Shown here: one piece after another, positions 1 to 7,940 of the stretch
Layout of the letters: each line of letters opens with the position of its first letter
Position numbering within the stretch: the first letter of the stretch is position 1
Assembly (NCBI GenBank): GCA_964588665.1
Contig: CAZPQQ010000023.1
Span: forward strand, 1-40,698
Direction of reading: 5' to 3'
DNA length: 40,698 nt
DNA from: UBA2160 sp964588665
Lineage (GTDB): Bacteria > Chloroflexota > Dehalococcoidia > Lucifugimonadales > UBA1123
Notes under the pieces: model-generated
The model's input: the letters and a program-made list of their open reading frames with translations, nothing else
Database searches by the model: none
What the model was told of the DNA's origin: nothing
Made by a program: the position numbers and the translations under genes

Positions 1-52
1 GTCTCTGTTAATTTCAGGCCCAAATGTGTCCCACTTTCGCTGACGGTCTACA
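1..52. mobile_element. IS-like terminal end at left window edge
   Basis: Positions 27-52 read TGTCCCACTTTCGCTGACGG and end in ctaca. The reverse complement matches the terminus at 40646-40671 in 20 of 26 positions, and both share the inner word AGAGAC. A TGT...ACA terminus is typical of IS3, IS481 and IS21 type elements. The element body would lie to the left, outside the window, and no transposase is visible. The reading frame of the neighbouring methyltransferase runs into this end and stops inside it. The IS family is not determined. Confidence 0.5.
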
Positions 53-565
53 GTGCATGGGCAGCTTGCTTATCGATCCCTTAATCAACAAACGTTGGGC
101 TTCACTCGGGAGTGTGTTCAGTGAAGCTGGCGTTTGACCTTCGTTAAATAAAGGGAGATCACTGTAATCGTGAATGCGTTGAGTCGCGAGCATCTCACGA
201 GCCAAATTGGCGACGGTGTCGGCGTGCGCGAGCAGTCCATTGGCGCCGGCGCCCCAATCCGTCTTGACCCCGGTTGCGAACCACGCCATCGGATTGGCTT
301 CAATGCCGATGCTGCGAATGCCGAGTTTCTTGCACTCAACCAATGTCGTGCCCGTACCGCAGAAAGGATCGAGCACCGTGTGTCCCTCATTTAGCTCAAA
401 CTTTTCGATGTACTGGCGAACTAAATGCGGAGGGTAGGACAGCACGAAGCGGTACCAGTCGTGCGCTGCACGATCTTGCGGCATTAGCTGGTTGTTTTCA
501 GGGCCGCTCCCACGACGGTTTTGGGTCGTCGGCCCTGCAGTCAATACTTTTCGTGAAGCTGTCAT
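14..565 (-). pseudogene. site-specific DNA methyltransferase, C-terminus lost at IS end
   Basis: This is the N-terminal part of a SAM-dependent DNA methyltransferase. It shows a conserved HDWYRFVLSYPPHLV segment, then SAM motif I as DPFCGTGTTLVECKKLG, then GIEANPMAWFA. The catalytic (D/N)PP(Y/F) motif and target-recognition part, which follow motif I in this group, are missing. The frame enters the IS-like terminus at about position 52 and stops at 14-16, so the last dozen or so residues are probably foreign. The ATG at 565 is chosen because it shortly precedes the conserved block; the open frame continues to 691. It is probably inactive as it stands. No restriction gene is adjacent. Confidence 0.65.
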
Positions 566-730
566 ATCGCTGTCATCTGAACCTCGAAACGAGTATACAA
601 CACACCCTGAGGTTATTTCGTATCCGCCACGGGCACTATGGGCACACGGTGTCGTGGAAGTGTTCTGACAATAGTGCGACGCGCACCGCACTTTCGACGC
701 CGACCGAGGTGCGTCACGCAGGCGGCCGCC

Positions 731-2182
731 TCAGCCCAGCAGCGTGTGGGCGAATCGCAGGAATCGGTGGATGTCGGCGAAGTTGGTGACCATGCCGAGG
801 GAGATTCGGACTGCGCCGGCGCTCTTGCCGTCTTGTTGCTCCAAGGCGTTGAGGAACTGGTCGTAGGTCATTCGTTCATTGCTGGCGAAGGCTTTGGCCA
901 TGTCCTCTTCCGTGAGGCCGTGGGCGACCTCCCCGGCGCCTGGGTTGCAGAAGCACCCGGTGCGGAGGGAGATGCCGTGGGCGCCCGCCAGTTTCTCGAT
1001 GCCCCGGTGATCGATGAGCTTGCCGCGAGGATCGTAGAAGTTGACGGTGACCGTGCCGCCCCGCGCCTCGGTGTCGGTCGGTCCGTAGATCCGGACCAGC
1101 GGTTCGCCGTTTGCGTGTCGGAGCTCCATTAGGCTGTTGACCAGCCAGCCGGTCAGGCATGCGACGCGGGCGTGGATCTTCTCGACTCCGATGCTTTCGA
1201 GATGCCGCAGTCCGATCTCGACGGCCGGGATGTTCAGGTAGTTCACGGTGCCGTCCTCGAAGCCCGCCTCCTCATCCGCAAGCTGGAATCGCTCGGCCTG
1301 GACCGTTGACACGGTGATTGTACCGCCCGCAAACCAAGGACGGATCAGCTTAGTCAGGGCGGTCTTGCGGACCAGAAGACAACCGACGCCGGTGGGGTGA
1401 CCGAACATCTTGTAGAAGGATAGTGGCACGAAATCGGGGCGCCATCGACTCAGGTCCAGCCGGTTCGTCGGCGTAAAGGCAGCGGCGTCCAACAGTACGT
1501 CCCATCCCTTGGTCTGGGCTTGTCCGATCAATTCGAGGGGGTGTTGCACGCCGGAGAAGTTCGACTGGGCAGGGTAGGCGAGAAGATTGTTGGCGCCCGG
1601 ATCGAAGTCGTCGAGTTGGACGGCTAGTTTGGCAGCGTCGACCCGCAACTCGGGCGGTACGACGGGGACGTACGAGACCTCAGCGCCCTTGCCGCGGGCG
1701 AACTCGCGCACGCCGTTGATCGAGTTGTGGTTGTCGAAAGTCAGCAAGTAGCGGGAGCCGGGTCCAAAAGGATAGGCTTCGCCGACGAGCTTGATTGCGC
1801 CGGTGGCGTTCGGCGTGAAGACAACGTCGTACTCGTCCGGCGAGGCGTTGAAATGCCGGAGCACGGCGGCTCGGGTGCTGTCGATGAGACGAGTGGTGGC
1901 CTCTGACGTGGGATTGTCGGAGTGCGGGTTGCCGTATACCCCGTCTCGCAGGAGCATCATGTGCTCTCGAATCTGGGAATCCGCGTAGAGTCCGCCGCCG
2001 GTGTAGTCCAGATAGACTTGGCCCTGCTCGTCCAGACGGCTAAATTCCGCTGCGCGCAGATCGTCGAGAGATCGAGTCTCGTCGAAGGCCGGATACGCTC
2101 CGCGAAAGATCGCCAAGCCTACATCGGCCTGATTCGACGCGCCATCGGGAGGCGAACCCGGCTGTTCCCGCGAAGGAGTCAT
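731..2182 (-). CDS. class V aminotransferase, molybdenum-cofactor-sulfurase-like
   Basis: A 483-residue PLP enzyme of fold type I. The Schiff-base lysine lies in SFYKMFGHPTGVG (K258), and RTGCFCNPGAG (407-417) matches the cysteine loop of eukaryotic Moco sulfurases. The early part has TGGGLYADSQI and GNPHSDNPTS, as in that family. Known Moco sulfurases (MOCOS/ABA3) move sulfur from cysteine to the molybdenum cofactor and carry a C-terminal MOSC domain, which is absent here; a stand-alone MOSC protein lies at 20087-20587. The ATG is preceded by GAGGA 8 bp upstream. It lies 66 bp downstream of the TPP enzyme on the same strand. Function as a desulfurase is likely, the acceptor unknown. Confidence 0.8.
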   Translation of the reverse strand: MTPSREQPGSPPDGASNQADVGLAIFRGAYPAFDETRSLDDLRAAEFSRLDEQGQVYLDYTGGGLYADSQIREHMMLLRDGVYGNPHSDNPTSEATTRLIDSTRAAVLRHFNASPDEYDVVFTPNATGAIKLVGEAYPFGPGSRYLLTFDNHNSINGVREFARGKGAEVSYVPVVPPELRVDAAKLAVQLDDFDPGANNLLAYPAQSNFSGVQHPLELIGQAQTKGWDVLLDAAAFTPTNRLDLSRWRPDFVPLSFYKMFGHPTGVGCLLVRKTALTKLIRPWFAGGTITVSTVQAERFQLADEEAGFEDGTVNYLNIPAVEIGLRHLESIGVEKIHARVACLTGWLVNSLMELRHANGEPLVRIYGPTDTEARGGTVTVNFYDPRGKLIDHRGIEKLAGAHGISLRTGCFCNPGAGEVAHGLTEEDMAKAFASNERMTYDQFLNALEQQDGKSAGAVRISLGMVTNFADIHRFLRFAHTLLG

Positions 2183-2248
2183 TGATCCTGTCCTCGATTG
2201 ATCACCATTGGCGCTCGGTATGAGTGTCGATCGAATTCGCGGCCAAGG

Positions 2249-4000
2249 CTACGGTTTCTCGATGCGGACATCAAGGACGGCGGCCCGCCCGTTTCGGATC
2301 TGTTCGAGCGCCCGTTCCAGCGCGGCGGGGACCTCAGCCGGGTCTTCGACCTTCTCTCCGTAGGCGCGGCAGGACTCGGCCAGCATGGCGAATTCCACGG
2401 ACGGCGAGAGCTCCATGCCCATCAGGTTCCCTGACCGGATCGCGTAGCCGTCAGGGTATGCGCCCTTGAGCGAGCTCTTGGGGGCGTTGTGAATCTGGTT
2501 GTTGAAGATGACGGTGAGGAACGGCGCGTCGTGTACGTCGGCCGCCCACAGCGACGAGGTTGGGCATCCGTAGATGAAGGCGCCGTCGCCGACTGCCGCG
2601 ACGACGGTCTTGTCGGGCTGCGCGAGGCGGGCCCCGATGGCACCGCCCAGCCCCCAACCCAATGACGAGCCGCCACTCTTGTAGTACGTGCCCGGCTTGT
2701 TGCGCGGTATGTAGTCGACGAGGTGGCCAGCGTTGGTCACCGCCTCCTCGACGATGACGGTGTCCTCGTCCACGGCCTGACCGATGCAGTAGCTGAGCCA
2801 TTGCGGCGTTATGACCGATCGACGGCCGTGTTCCTGCGCTAGGTCATGCGCCTGTTTCTTCTGCGATTCGCGGCGCTGTTTGACCGTCTCGATGCGTTCT
2901 TCGATTCTTGCCCGGTCGGCTTCGGTGAGGAGACCGTCCACGGCGTCGGCCAGAGCCGGAATGGCCTTGGCGGAATCGGCGTGAATGAGCTGGTCGGCAG
3001 GGAACACCCACAGCGGAATGGTCGGCTTCACCGGATCGATGTCGATGTTGATTATCGTGGCGTCCAGGTTGGGTTTGCCATGAGCGGGGATATACGGGAC
3101 ATCGCTGTCGATTGCGAGAATCACGTCGGCGTCGGCCACGTTGGGTCCGGCTCCCGTGCCCGCCCAGAGCGGATGATCGGTGGGGAAGTTGACGTAATTC
3201 GGCTCCGACGCCACACGCGCGCCAGTCAGTTCCGCGAGTCGGGTCAACGCCTCGACGCTCGATGGGTTTCGTCCGGATTGACCGGCGATAATCAACGGGT
3301 TCTCGGCGTTGACGAGAGCTTCCGCGGCCTGGGCGAGGTCGCTAGCATCCGCCTGGGGCGTCGAAAGCGGCCCGTGTCTCTGCACGGGGAGCACTTTGGT
3401 CTGTTCCACACTCTCCATCAGAACCTCACGCGGCAACGTCAGGTAGACGGGTCCGGGCGGCTCCGAGGCAGCGATCTGGAACGCCCGCTGCATTACGTGC
3501 TGTAAGTTCTCGGTGCGGCGCAGCTCATAGTCCCACTTAGTAAAGCCGCGCATTGCGCCGGCCTGGTCGAGTTGCTCCTGGATCCAGTGGATGCTGATGT
3601 CGCGTGTTCCTTCGAGCTCGCCGTCGAAGGTCATCGGCGCGCGCCCGGCGCAAAGGATCATGCCGGCGCGTCCACGCTGAGCGTTGTGCAGCCCGCCGCC
3701 CATGTTCATCGTGCCCGAGTCCACGTGGACCAGCACGACCTGGGGCCTGCGCGTAACCATGAAGTAGCCGTGCGCCGCGGCGACGGCCGTGGCCTCGTCA
3801 GGACACAGAAGCGCCCTCGGTATCGTCCTGCCTTTGGCGTCGAACTTGGCCAACGCTTCCTGGATCGGGAAGATGTCGGTGCCCGAGTTGATGAACATGA
3901 ACTCGACGCCGTTGGCGATTAGGGATTCGACGAACGCCTCGGCCCCGTAGTCCGCGGGTACGACTGTCTCTGCGCGCGACGATGCTGTCTGATCGGCCAT
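2249..4000 (-). CDS. thiamine-diphosphate-dependent enzyme, acetolactate-synthase-like
   Basis: A 583-residue protein with the three-domain plan of the pyruvate oxidase/acetolactate synthase family. The Glu that activates the cofactor is in CPDEATAVAAAHGY (E69). The central domain follows around residues 220-360. The TPP/Mg site is GDG at 471-473 with the paired Asn at 500-501. Length matches the family. It lies outside an ilv operon, has no small regulatory subunit nearby, and the active-site surroundings differ from AHAS, so it is more likely a decarboxylase or lyase on a 2-oxo acid or acyl-CoA than a branched-chain amino-acid enzyme. Substrate is not assignable. The ATG at 4000 follows GGAGGGAC. 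Confidence 0.8.
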   Translation of the reverse strand: MADQTASSRAETVVPADYGAEAFVESLIANGVEFMFINSGTDIFPIQEALAKFDAKGRTIPRALLCPDEATAVAAAHGYFMVTRRPQVVLVHVDSGTMNMGGGLHNAQRGRAGMILCAGRAPMTFDGELEGTRDISIHWIQEQLDQAGAMRGFTKWDYELRRTENLQHVMQRAFQIAASEPPGPVYLTLPREVLMESVEQTKVLPVQRHGPLSTPQADASDLAQAAEALVNAENPLIIAGQSGRNPSSVEALTRLAELTGARVASEPNYVNFPTDHPLWAGTGAGPNVADADVILAIDSDVPYIPAHGKPNLDATIINIDIDPVKPTIPLWVFPADQLIHADSAKAIPALADAVDGLLTEADRARIEERIETVKQRRESQKKQAHDLAQEHGRRSVITPQWLSYCIGQAVDEDTVIVEEAVTNAGHLVDYIPRNKPGTYYKSGGSSLGWGLGGAIGARLAQPDKTVVAAVGDGAFIYGCPTSSLWAADVHDAPFLTVIFNNQIHNAPKSSLKGAYPDGYAIRSGNLMGMELSPSVEFAMLAESCRAYGEKVEDPAEVPAALERALEQIRNGRAAVLDVRIEKP

Positions 4001-4192
4001 CTGTCCCTCCAGGGTTCACTTCGAGGATCGTTCGCTGGGGTGTAGTGAGTTGGGGCGATTATACGAGCGACTGGAGGCGTGGTCAACGTGACAGACGGGG
4101 ATCAGCATTACCTGTCTTGGGGTCAGCGACTTGCGTGAAATTGGCCATAGGCATGTTAGCCATCGGACGGCGCAGCCCCACCCAGGTGGTTC

Positions 4193-4263
4193 TGTCCCGC
4201 CCGCCCGAAGGGATTTTGGGGATACCCCAAACCCCAGCGGGGGCTAGCGCCCCCTGCACCCCC
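4193..4263. repeat. interspersed GC-rich repeat, copy 1
   Basis: About 70 bp running from cccgcccgcccgaaggg through ttttggggataccccaaa to cccctgcacccc. A diverged copy sits at 19554-19626, also in a non-coding island. Positions 4235-4256 (cagcggggg / cgccccctg) can fold into a strong hairpin. No open frame here is supported. Confidence 0.6.
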
Positions 4264-4412
4264 GCTTGCTCGACGTACGAATTGTGACAGGGGAGTCTGG
4301 ACACGCGCGCCCCGCCGCCGAAATCCATCGAGGTGGATAGGCGGCTGCGACACTCAGTCCACTCCGAAACGGTGATCACACCGGCACACGTCGATTCAGT
4401 TCACGAGCCCCA

Positions 4413-4719
4413 AGTGTCCCGAGTCAGAAGTTCGTTCATCAACTTGAGGGTGGCCGGCAGCACTTCGACGGCTCCCGATATGAGGGGATTCAGGGCGAAC
4501 GGAGTGTTAAGTATTCCCCGTTCGTGGTGAGCAACGTCATGTCCGCGCGGCGGACAGTGCATCTGGGGCCTCGCAGGGAGACAAGTGGCGCGTTTAGCCA
4601 GATCCTTCGGCTTCGCTCAGGATGACATTCGGGGAGCCGTTAATTGGAAGCCTGTCGAACCACAGTGCCGCCCGAGTGCACGCCTCATGAAGTGCGACGA
4701 ACTTGCGATTCAGAACACT
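4413..4719. repeat. MITE-like element, copy 1, with nested insert
   Basis: The left end (4413-4436, AGTGTCCCGAGTCAGAAG...) and the reverse complement of the right end (4696-4719, AGTGTTCTGAATCGCAAG...) form an imperfect terminal inverted repeat. The outer parts match the 180-bp element at 19247-19426. Here the centre, between ggtgag (to 4530) and cctgtcgaaccac (from 4651), is interrupted by about 120 bp, including gtccgcgcggcggaca and a degenerate cttcggcttcgctcagga palindrome at 4603-4631. The inserted part has its own second copy at about 19439-19700. No coding capacity. Confidence 0.6.
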
Positions 4720-4746
4720 CGAAAGGCGAGTTGCTCCGCAGACAAC

Positions 4747-4833
4747 TTATTCGGTTGACGGCCAGAGAGCCGGTGTGAACCGGAGAATGCAGAGTACGAG
4801 GAAGACGACGGGAACGACGAACCGCTGTGTCAC
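4747..4833 (-). CDS. possible 28-residue membrane peptide
   Basis: A GTG-started frame of 28 residues lies 21 bp downstream of the dinB-like stop. It contains a hydrophobic run FVVPVVFLVLCI flanked by Arg on both sides, with AGGTGAGC upstream of the GTG. One transmembrane helix is possible. There is no recognised family. It may be chance in GC-rich DNA. Listed because it is the only reading frame in this island with a plausible start and composition. Confidence 0.2.
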   Translation of the reverse strand: MTQRFVVPVVFLVLCILRFTPALWPSTE

Positions 4834-4854
4834 GAGCTCACCTGAGTGAAGACG

Positions 4855-5421
4855 CTACAGGGTGACCGAGCCTCGCATGCCCATCAAGCCTTTGATGTAT
4901 TCCATTTCGCCGAGGTGGCGGTTGTCGTGCCCGGCGATGTGGCTCACGATTATCTGGCCGATGGTCATGTCCGTGGTTCGGGGTATGTTGCGGACCGTCT
5001 GCGCCATTCCCGACGACCCCAGACCCGCCACGAAGTCGTCAACTTCGTCCCAGACGCGACGGCAGTAATCGACGATGTCAGCTTTGGCGGGGAGAACGAG
5101 GTCGGCGGCTTGGTCGTCCGACAGCAGCATGCCAGTGCTTTCGGGGTCCATGTTCCATCGGTCGTACCAACGCTCTTCCTGCCAGATCTCCTGGCGCCCT
5201 TGGATGTGGACCCGGAGGTAGTTGTCGTCGCATCGGGCGATGTGCCAGATGACGAATCCCAGTGAATGAGCGCCGGGCTGTGGCGACCAGGCGAGCTGGT
5301 CGTCGTTCAGGTCGGACACGATCTCGACAAGCCGATCATGGGCTTGGCGCAGGCCCCATTCGAGGACGGCCGCCACCGGGTCCGGTTGTCTATCGCGAGG
5401 CCCCAAGTAATCCCAGGCCAA
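4855..5421 (-). CDS. DinB-like four-helix metal-dependent protein
   Basis: About 188 residues. The DinB/YfiT fold is indicated by HSLGFVIWHIARCDDNYL and SHIAGHDNRHLGEMEYI, which supply the His triad typical of the metal site. Members often act as thiol-dependent transferases or are of unknown role. The frame is open far upstream (to 5628), but that part would overlap the upstream gene by 200 bp and looks non-coding. The TTG at 5421, 6 bp after the upstream stop, fits the family's usual length; its Shine-Dalgarno sequence is weak, so the start is uncertain. Probably co-transcribed with the gene at 5427-6137. Confidence 0.7.
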   Translation of the reverse strand: MAWDYLGPRDRQPDPVAAVLEWGLRQAHDRLVEIVSDLNDDQLAWSPQPGAHSLGFVIWHIARCDDNYLRVHIQGRQEIWQEERWYDRWNMDPESTGMLLSDDQAADLVLPAKADIVDYCRRVWDEVDDFVAGLGSSGMAQTVRNIPRTTDMTIGQIIVSHIAGHDNRHLGEMEYIKGLMGMRGSVTL

Positions 5422-5426
5422 TTGCT

Positions 5427-6137
5427 CTAGAGACCTACGATTGGAGCGCGCATCTGCTCCAGAATCGCGTCGAAATCGCCGCTTCGCGTGGCGGCGCTCA
5501 GAGTTCGGGCCAAAGCGTGAGTGTCGAGGCGCTGACCGACGGGACGCGATTCCTGGACAACGGGCAAGGCGTCTGCCGACTCCGTGTCGTGGGTCAGCAT
5601 CCACTGAGGAAGAATCTCCTCGACCCAATCCAGTTTTCGAATGCGGATGACCATGTCGTCGCTGCTGCGCACCGGCCCGATGATCTCTTTGGGGATGCCC
5701 CAGGCCTGAAGTGTCTTTCGTCGGCCGTCATCGGGTATTCGGTCCACTGGCGCCGAGCCCGTGATGGTGGCCTCGAGGTGTAACGCAAGATTCAAATCAC
5801 CGCCCGCCCTTGACTCTTCAAGCACGGCGACAGCCTCGAGCGTCAGAGGAAAGCGGAGCGCTGTCGGCCGGAGTGTCTCCGTGAAGAACTCCGGAAGCGC
5901 CGACGCAATGAACTGACGGCCCATCGGGCGCTCCACCCATAGCTCCGCGTAAAGATATGATAGGCCCCATGACACCGCGTTCGACTCGTCGATCTCGGTG
6001 AGGTAGTCTTCGAACGGGATTACGATTCCCAGGCTTTGTGGCATGAGGGCCGAGACTCGGTCCTCGTGTACGAACATCTGGGTTTGGGCGCCTAACTCAA
6101 TGTCGAATTTCGCTAGCGGCACGAACACATCTCCCAC
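5427..6137 (-). CDS. hypothetical protein
   Basis: A 236-residue protein that I do not recognise. It starts with GTG (6135-6137); no good ribosome site is visible, and another GTG three codons in is possible. It has no signal peptide or membrane segment. The middle has alternating hydrophobic strands (RFPLTLEAVAVLEES, LNLALHLEATI) suggesting a beta-rich domain, followed by a helical C-terminus. It is placed just before the dinB-like gene with 6 bp or less between them, so the two products may work together. Confidence 0.6.
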   Translation of the reverse strand: MGDVFVPLAKFDIELGAQTQMFVHEDRVSALMPQSLGIVIPFEDYLTEIDESNAVSWGLSYLYAELWVERPMGRQFIASALPEFFTETLRPTALRFPLTLEAVAVLEESRAGGDLNLALHLEATITGSAPVDRIPDDGRRKTLQAWGIPKEIIGPVRSSDDMVIRIRKLDWVEEILPQWMLTHDTESADALPVVQESRPVGQRLDTHALARTLSAATRSGDFDAILEQMRAPIVGL

Positions 6138-6235
6138 GCAACGGACGCCGGAAAGTTCGCCCGGCGTCCGTCTGCTTGACTATAAATCTGCCACCAATTG
6201 TAGCAGCCATGCCGAACTCCGGCATAGGCGCTGTC

Positions 6236-6667
6236 TTACATTCTGAAATCGGCGGGCAGAATGTATTCCCAGTCCTCGCCAGCCCGGTACTTCGCGACGA
6301 TTTCCAGGACCTTGACCGCGTACTGGAACGCGTAGGGGATGCCCGGCCCGTTGGGAACGAACCCTCCGGCCAGCAAGCCCACCGCGACTGCCTCGAAAAT
6401 CTCGCCGTCCGTGGCCCCTGCCTCGACGGCGGGGATCACGTGGATGAGGCACGCGGGCGATCGGTGAGAGACGCCGATCGAGGTGAACATCAACTCTTTG
6501 ATCTTGCGAGACAGAGCGCCGTCAGCCCAAACGGACTCATAGAAGTCCGCGAATCTTTCGCCGACTACAGGCGCCACGGTGTTGATCACCTGGAACATCC
6601 GCGGCGTGAACAGCATCTTGTCTTTCATGTACGCGTTTGCTTGTTCGGCTCGGTTCGAATCCACCAT
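6236..6667 (-). CDS. carboxymuconolactone-decarboxylase/AhpD-like protein
   Basis: A 143-residue single-domain protein of the AhpD-like superfamily. Family features are KELMFTSIGVSHRSPACLIH, then AVEAGATDGEIFEAVAVG. AhpD peroxidases use CxxC...H; here the first Cys is Ser (S70) and the second (C73) and H76 remain, so disulfide-based peroxidase chemistry is unlikely. A role as a decarboxylase-type or binding protein is possible. The ATG at 6667 is preceded by a strong GGGGGG site. It stands alone with about 340 bp upstream. Confidence 0.75.
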   Translation of the reverse strand: MVDSNRAEQANAYMKDKMLFTPRMFQVINTVAPVVGERFADFYESVWADGALSRKIKELMFTSIGVSHRSPACLIHVIPAVEAGATDGEIFEAVAVGLLAGGFVPNGPGIPYAFQYAVKVLEIVAKYRAGEDWEYILPADFRM

Positions 6668-7008
6668 TGGTTCCCCCCATGTTCACTTAAGGCACTTAGC
6701 TCGTCATCGGCTGTTTGGTTGTCCGGCGGCCATGGCCGCCAGCCAGCAATTCAACGTTCGCGAGACCGCGTACCCGCCCTATCGCCACCAACCAATGATG
6801 GCTCCCTAATATTGATGTTTCCACGGTCGGGCCACCCCGCTCTTCACGAAAAAAAGTACGCTTCCCTCAATCATCCACGGACTTATGAGGAAGGCGCCAT
6901 TTAAATCGCGCTGCTTGCCTCTTTACGGCAAACAGATACAGAGACAGTAATCGTGTCGTGCAATCATCAATTTGACGCTATCAGCAGTTACAAATCCTGT
7001 CAAGTATT
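6668..7008. other. intergenic region without a gene
   Basis: About 340 bp between the AhpD-like gene and the end of the oxidase run. It must hold the AhpD-like promoter (read leftwards) but no clear -35/-10 pair stands out. A small hairpin (TTGCC...GGCAA, about 6916-6932) lies beyond the last oxidase gene and could end its transcript; it has no U-tract. No coding frame is supported. Confidence 0.4.
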
Positions 7009-7269
7009 TCACAGCTCCGGTGGGCGTTTCGCCAGTGCGAAAAACAACAACCACGCGCCGATCAACGCGGCGAAAACAAACAGTATCTCACGATAGGGAA
7101 CCGAAGGGTGAACAACCAAGTACAACACGGCCCAAACGTGCGCGAGATATGCGCCCCAACGCAACACTTTGGGCAGGCCTCCTCCGGCCACTCTGATCTC
7201 TCCCCCTATCGCCTCATCATCCTCGTAGTCGGGCGGGTCAGCCACGGGTTCGAGTCGATTGTCATCCAT
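7009..7269 (-). CDS. small membrane protein resembling a CcoP N-terminal anchor
   Basis: An 86-residue protein with an acidic N-terminus (YEDDEAIGGEI), then LPKVLRWGAYLAHVWAVLYL and a second hydrophobic span ILFVFAALIGAWLLFFALA. The first span resembles the FixP/CcoP N-terminal motif (LPRWW...F...YLV..P) that anchors the dihaem subunit of cbb3 oxidase. No CxxCH haem motif is present and the gene ends after the second helix. Its ATG overlaps the ccoS stop by 8 bp, so it is translated with the oxidase genes. It may stabilise the CcoNO core in place of full CcoP. The homology is inferred from a short stretch. Confidence 0.6.
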   Translation of the reverse strand: MDDNRLEPVADPPDYEDDEAIGGEIRVAGGGLPKVLRWGAYLAHVWAVLYLVVHPSVPYREILFVFAALIGAWLLFFALAKRPPEL

Positions 7270-7435
7270 GTCGTTGGTGCTCCATGTTGGGCGGCAGATC
7301 GTCCTCCAACGGAAGGCGCCGCAGCTCGTGTTGGTCGTAGAATTGCCCCGAGCGCCACGCCCACAGCAAGAAACCCACCCAGAAGGAGAACATCAGGGCC
7401 ACGGCTGCTATCACCAAGAACGTCGCTGGATACAT
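7262..7435 (-). CDS. ccoS: cbb3 oxidase maturation protein CcoS
   Basis: A 57-residue gene. One N-terminal membrane helix (ATFLVIAAVALMFSFWVGFL) leads into LWAWRSGQFYD...LPLEDD, the hallmark of CcoS, whose usual form is FWAVRSGQFDD...ILFDD. CcoS is required for cofactor insertion into cbb3 oxidases in proteobacteria and is usually next to the copper transporter ccoI. Here it sits 19 bp after ccoO, inside the structural operon, with GGAG before its ATG. The stop lies inside the start of the next gene (ATGGATGA). Confidence 0.8.
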   Translation of the reverse strand: MYPATFLVIAAVALMFSFWVGFLLWAWRSGQFYDQHELRRLPLEDDLPPNMEHQRHG

Positions 7436-7454
7436 GCCTTGTCTCCGCCGAGGC

Positions 7455-7940
7455 CTACTTGAGCGCCATCAGGTACTCGCTCAGAGCGTCCATGTCGCTG
7501 TCGTTGAGATGCTCGAACGACGGCATAATGCTGCCCGGAACGATGTTGTCAGGGTCTTCCAGATGGATGATGTGCCACTCTTTAGTCGCGTATGGACGGC
7601 CGGCAACGTGCGAGAGGTCCGGCCCCTGCCGGTTGGTGCCCCACATAACGGGCTTCTGGTAGACGTAGTCGCCCGGCACTGACTCTGGGCCGATGTCGCC
7701 TTTCAGCCGCACCGTGCCGACGCCGACTTCGATGGAACGCACCTGCTGCGTGTGACAGTACCAGCATCCCTCTCGGATGTAGACGTCTCTGCCCTCCATC
7801 TCGATGTCATCGTAGTCGATCGCAAATTCGGTTGGTTGTGGGTCTTTCAGGAATCCGGGAAGCCACACGGTGACTGCCAGACCAATGGCCAAGAACGCGA
7901 ACGAACCTACGATCAGATATAGAATGGTCGGCTGTTTCAT
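7455..7940 (-). CDS. ccoO: cbb3-type cytochrome c oxidase subunit II (monohaem cytochrome c)
   Basis: A 161-residue CcoO/FixO. It has one N-terminal membrane anchor (about residues 6-30), then the haem c site REGCWYCHTQ (CxxCH at 59-63), a family VYQKPVMWGTNRQGPDL block, and the distal Met in SIMPSF (M139). It is shorter than proteobacterial CcoO (about 200 residues) but has all core motifs. Its ATG overlaps the ccoN stop (ATGA). It passes electrons to the CcoN haem/copper centre on the outer face of the membrane. Confidence 0.92.
   Translation of the reverse strand: MKQPTILYLIVGSFAFLAIGLAVTVWLPGFLKDPQPTEFAIDYDDIEMEGRDVYIREGCWYCHTQQVRSIEVGVGTVRLKGDIGPESVPGDYVYQKPVMWGTNRQGPDLSHVAGRPYATKEWHIIHLEDPDNIVPGSIMPSFEHLNDSDMDALSEYLMALK

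Noticed and set aside
5422..5628. N-terminal extension of the DinB-like protein from a TTG at 5628
   Set aside because: It overlaps the upstream gene by 200 bp and has the Arg/Ser-rich composition of an antiphase frame.
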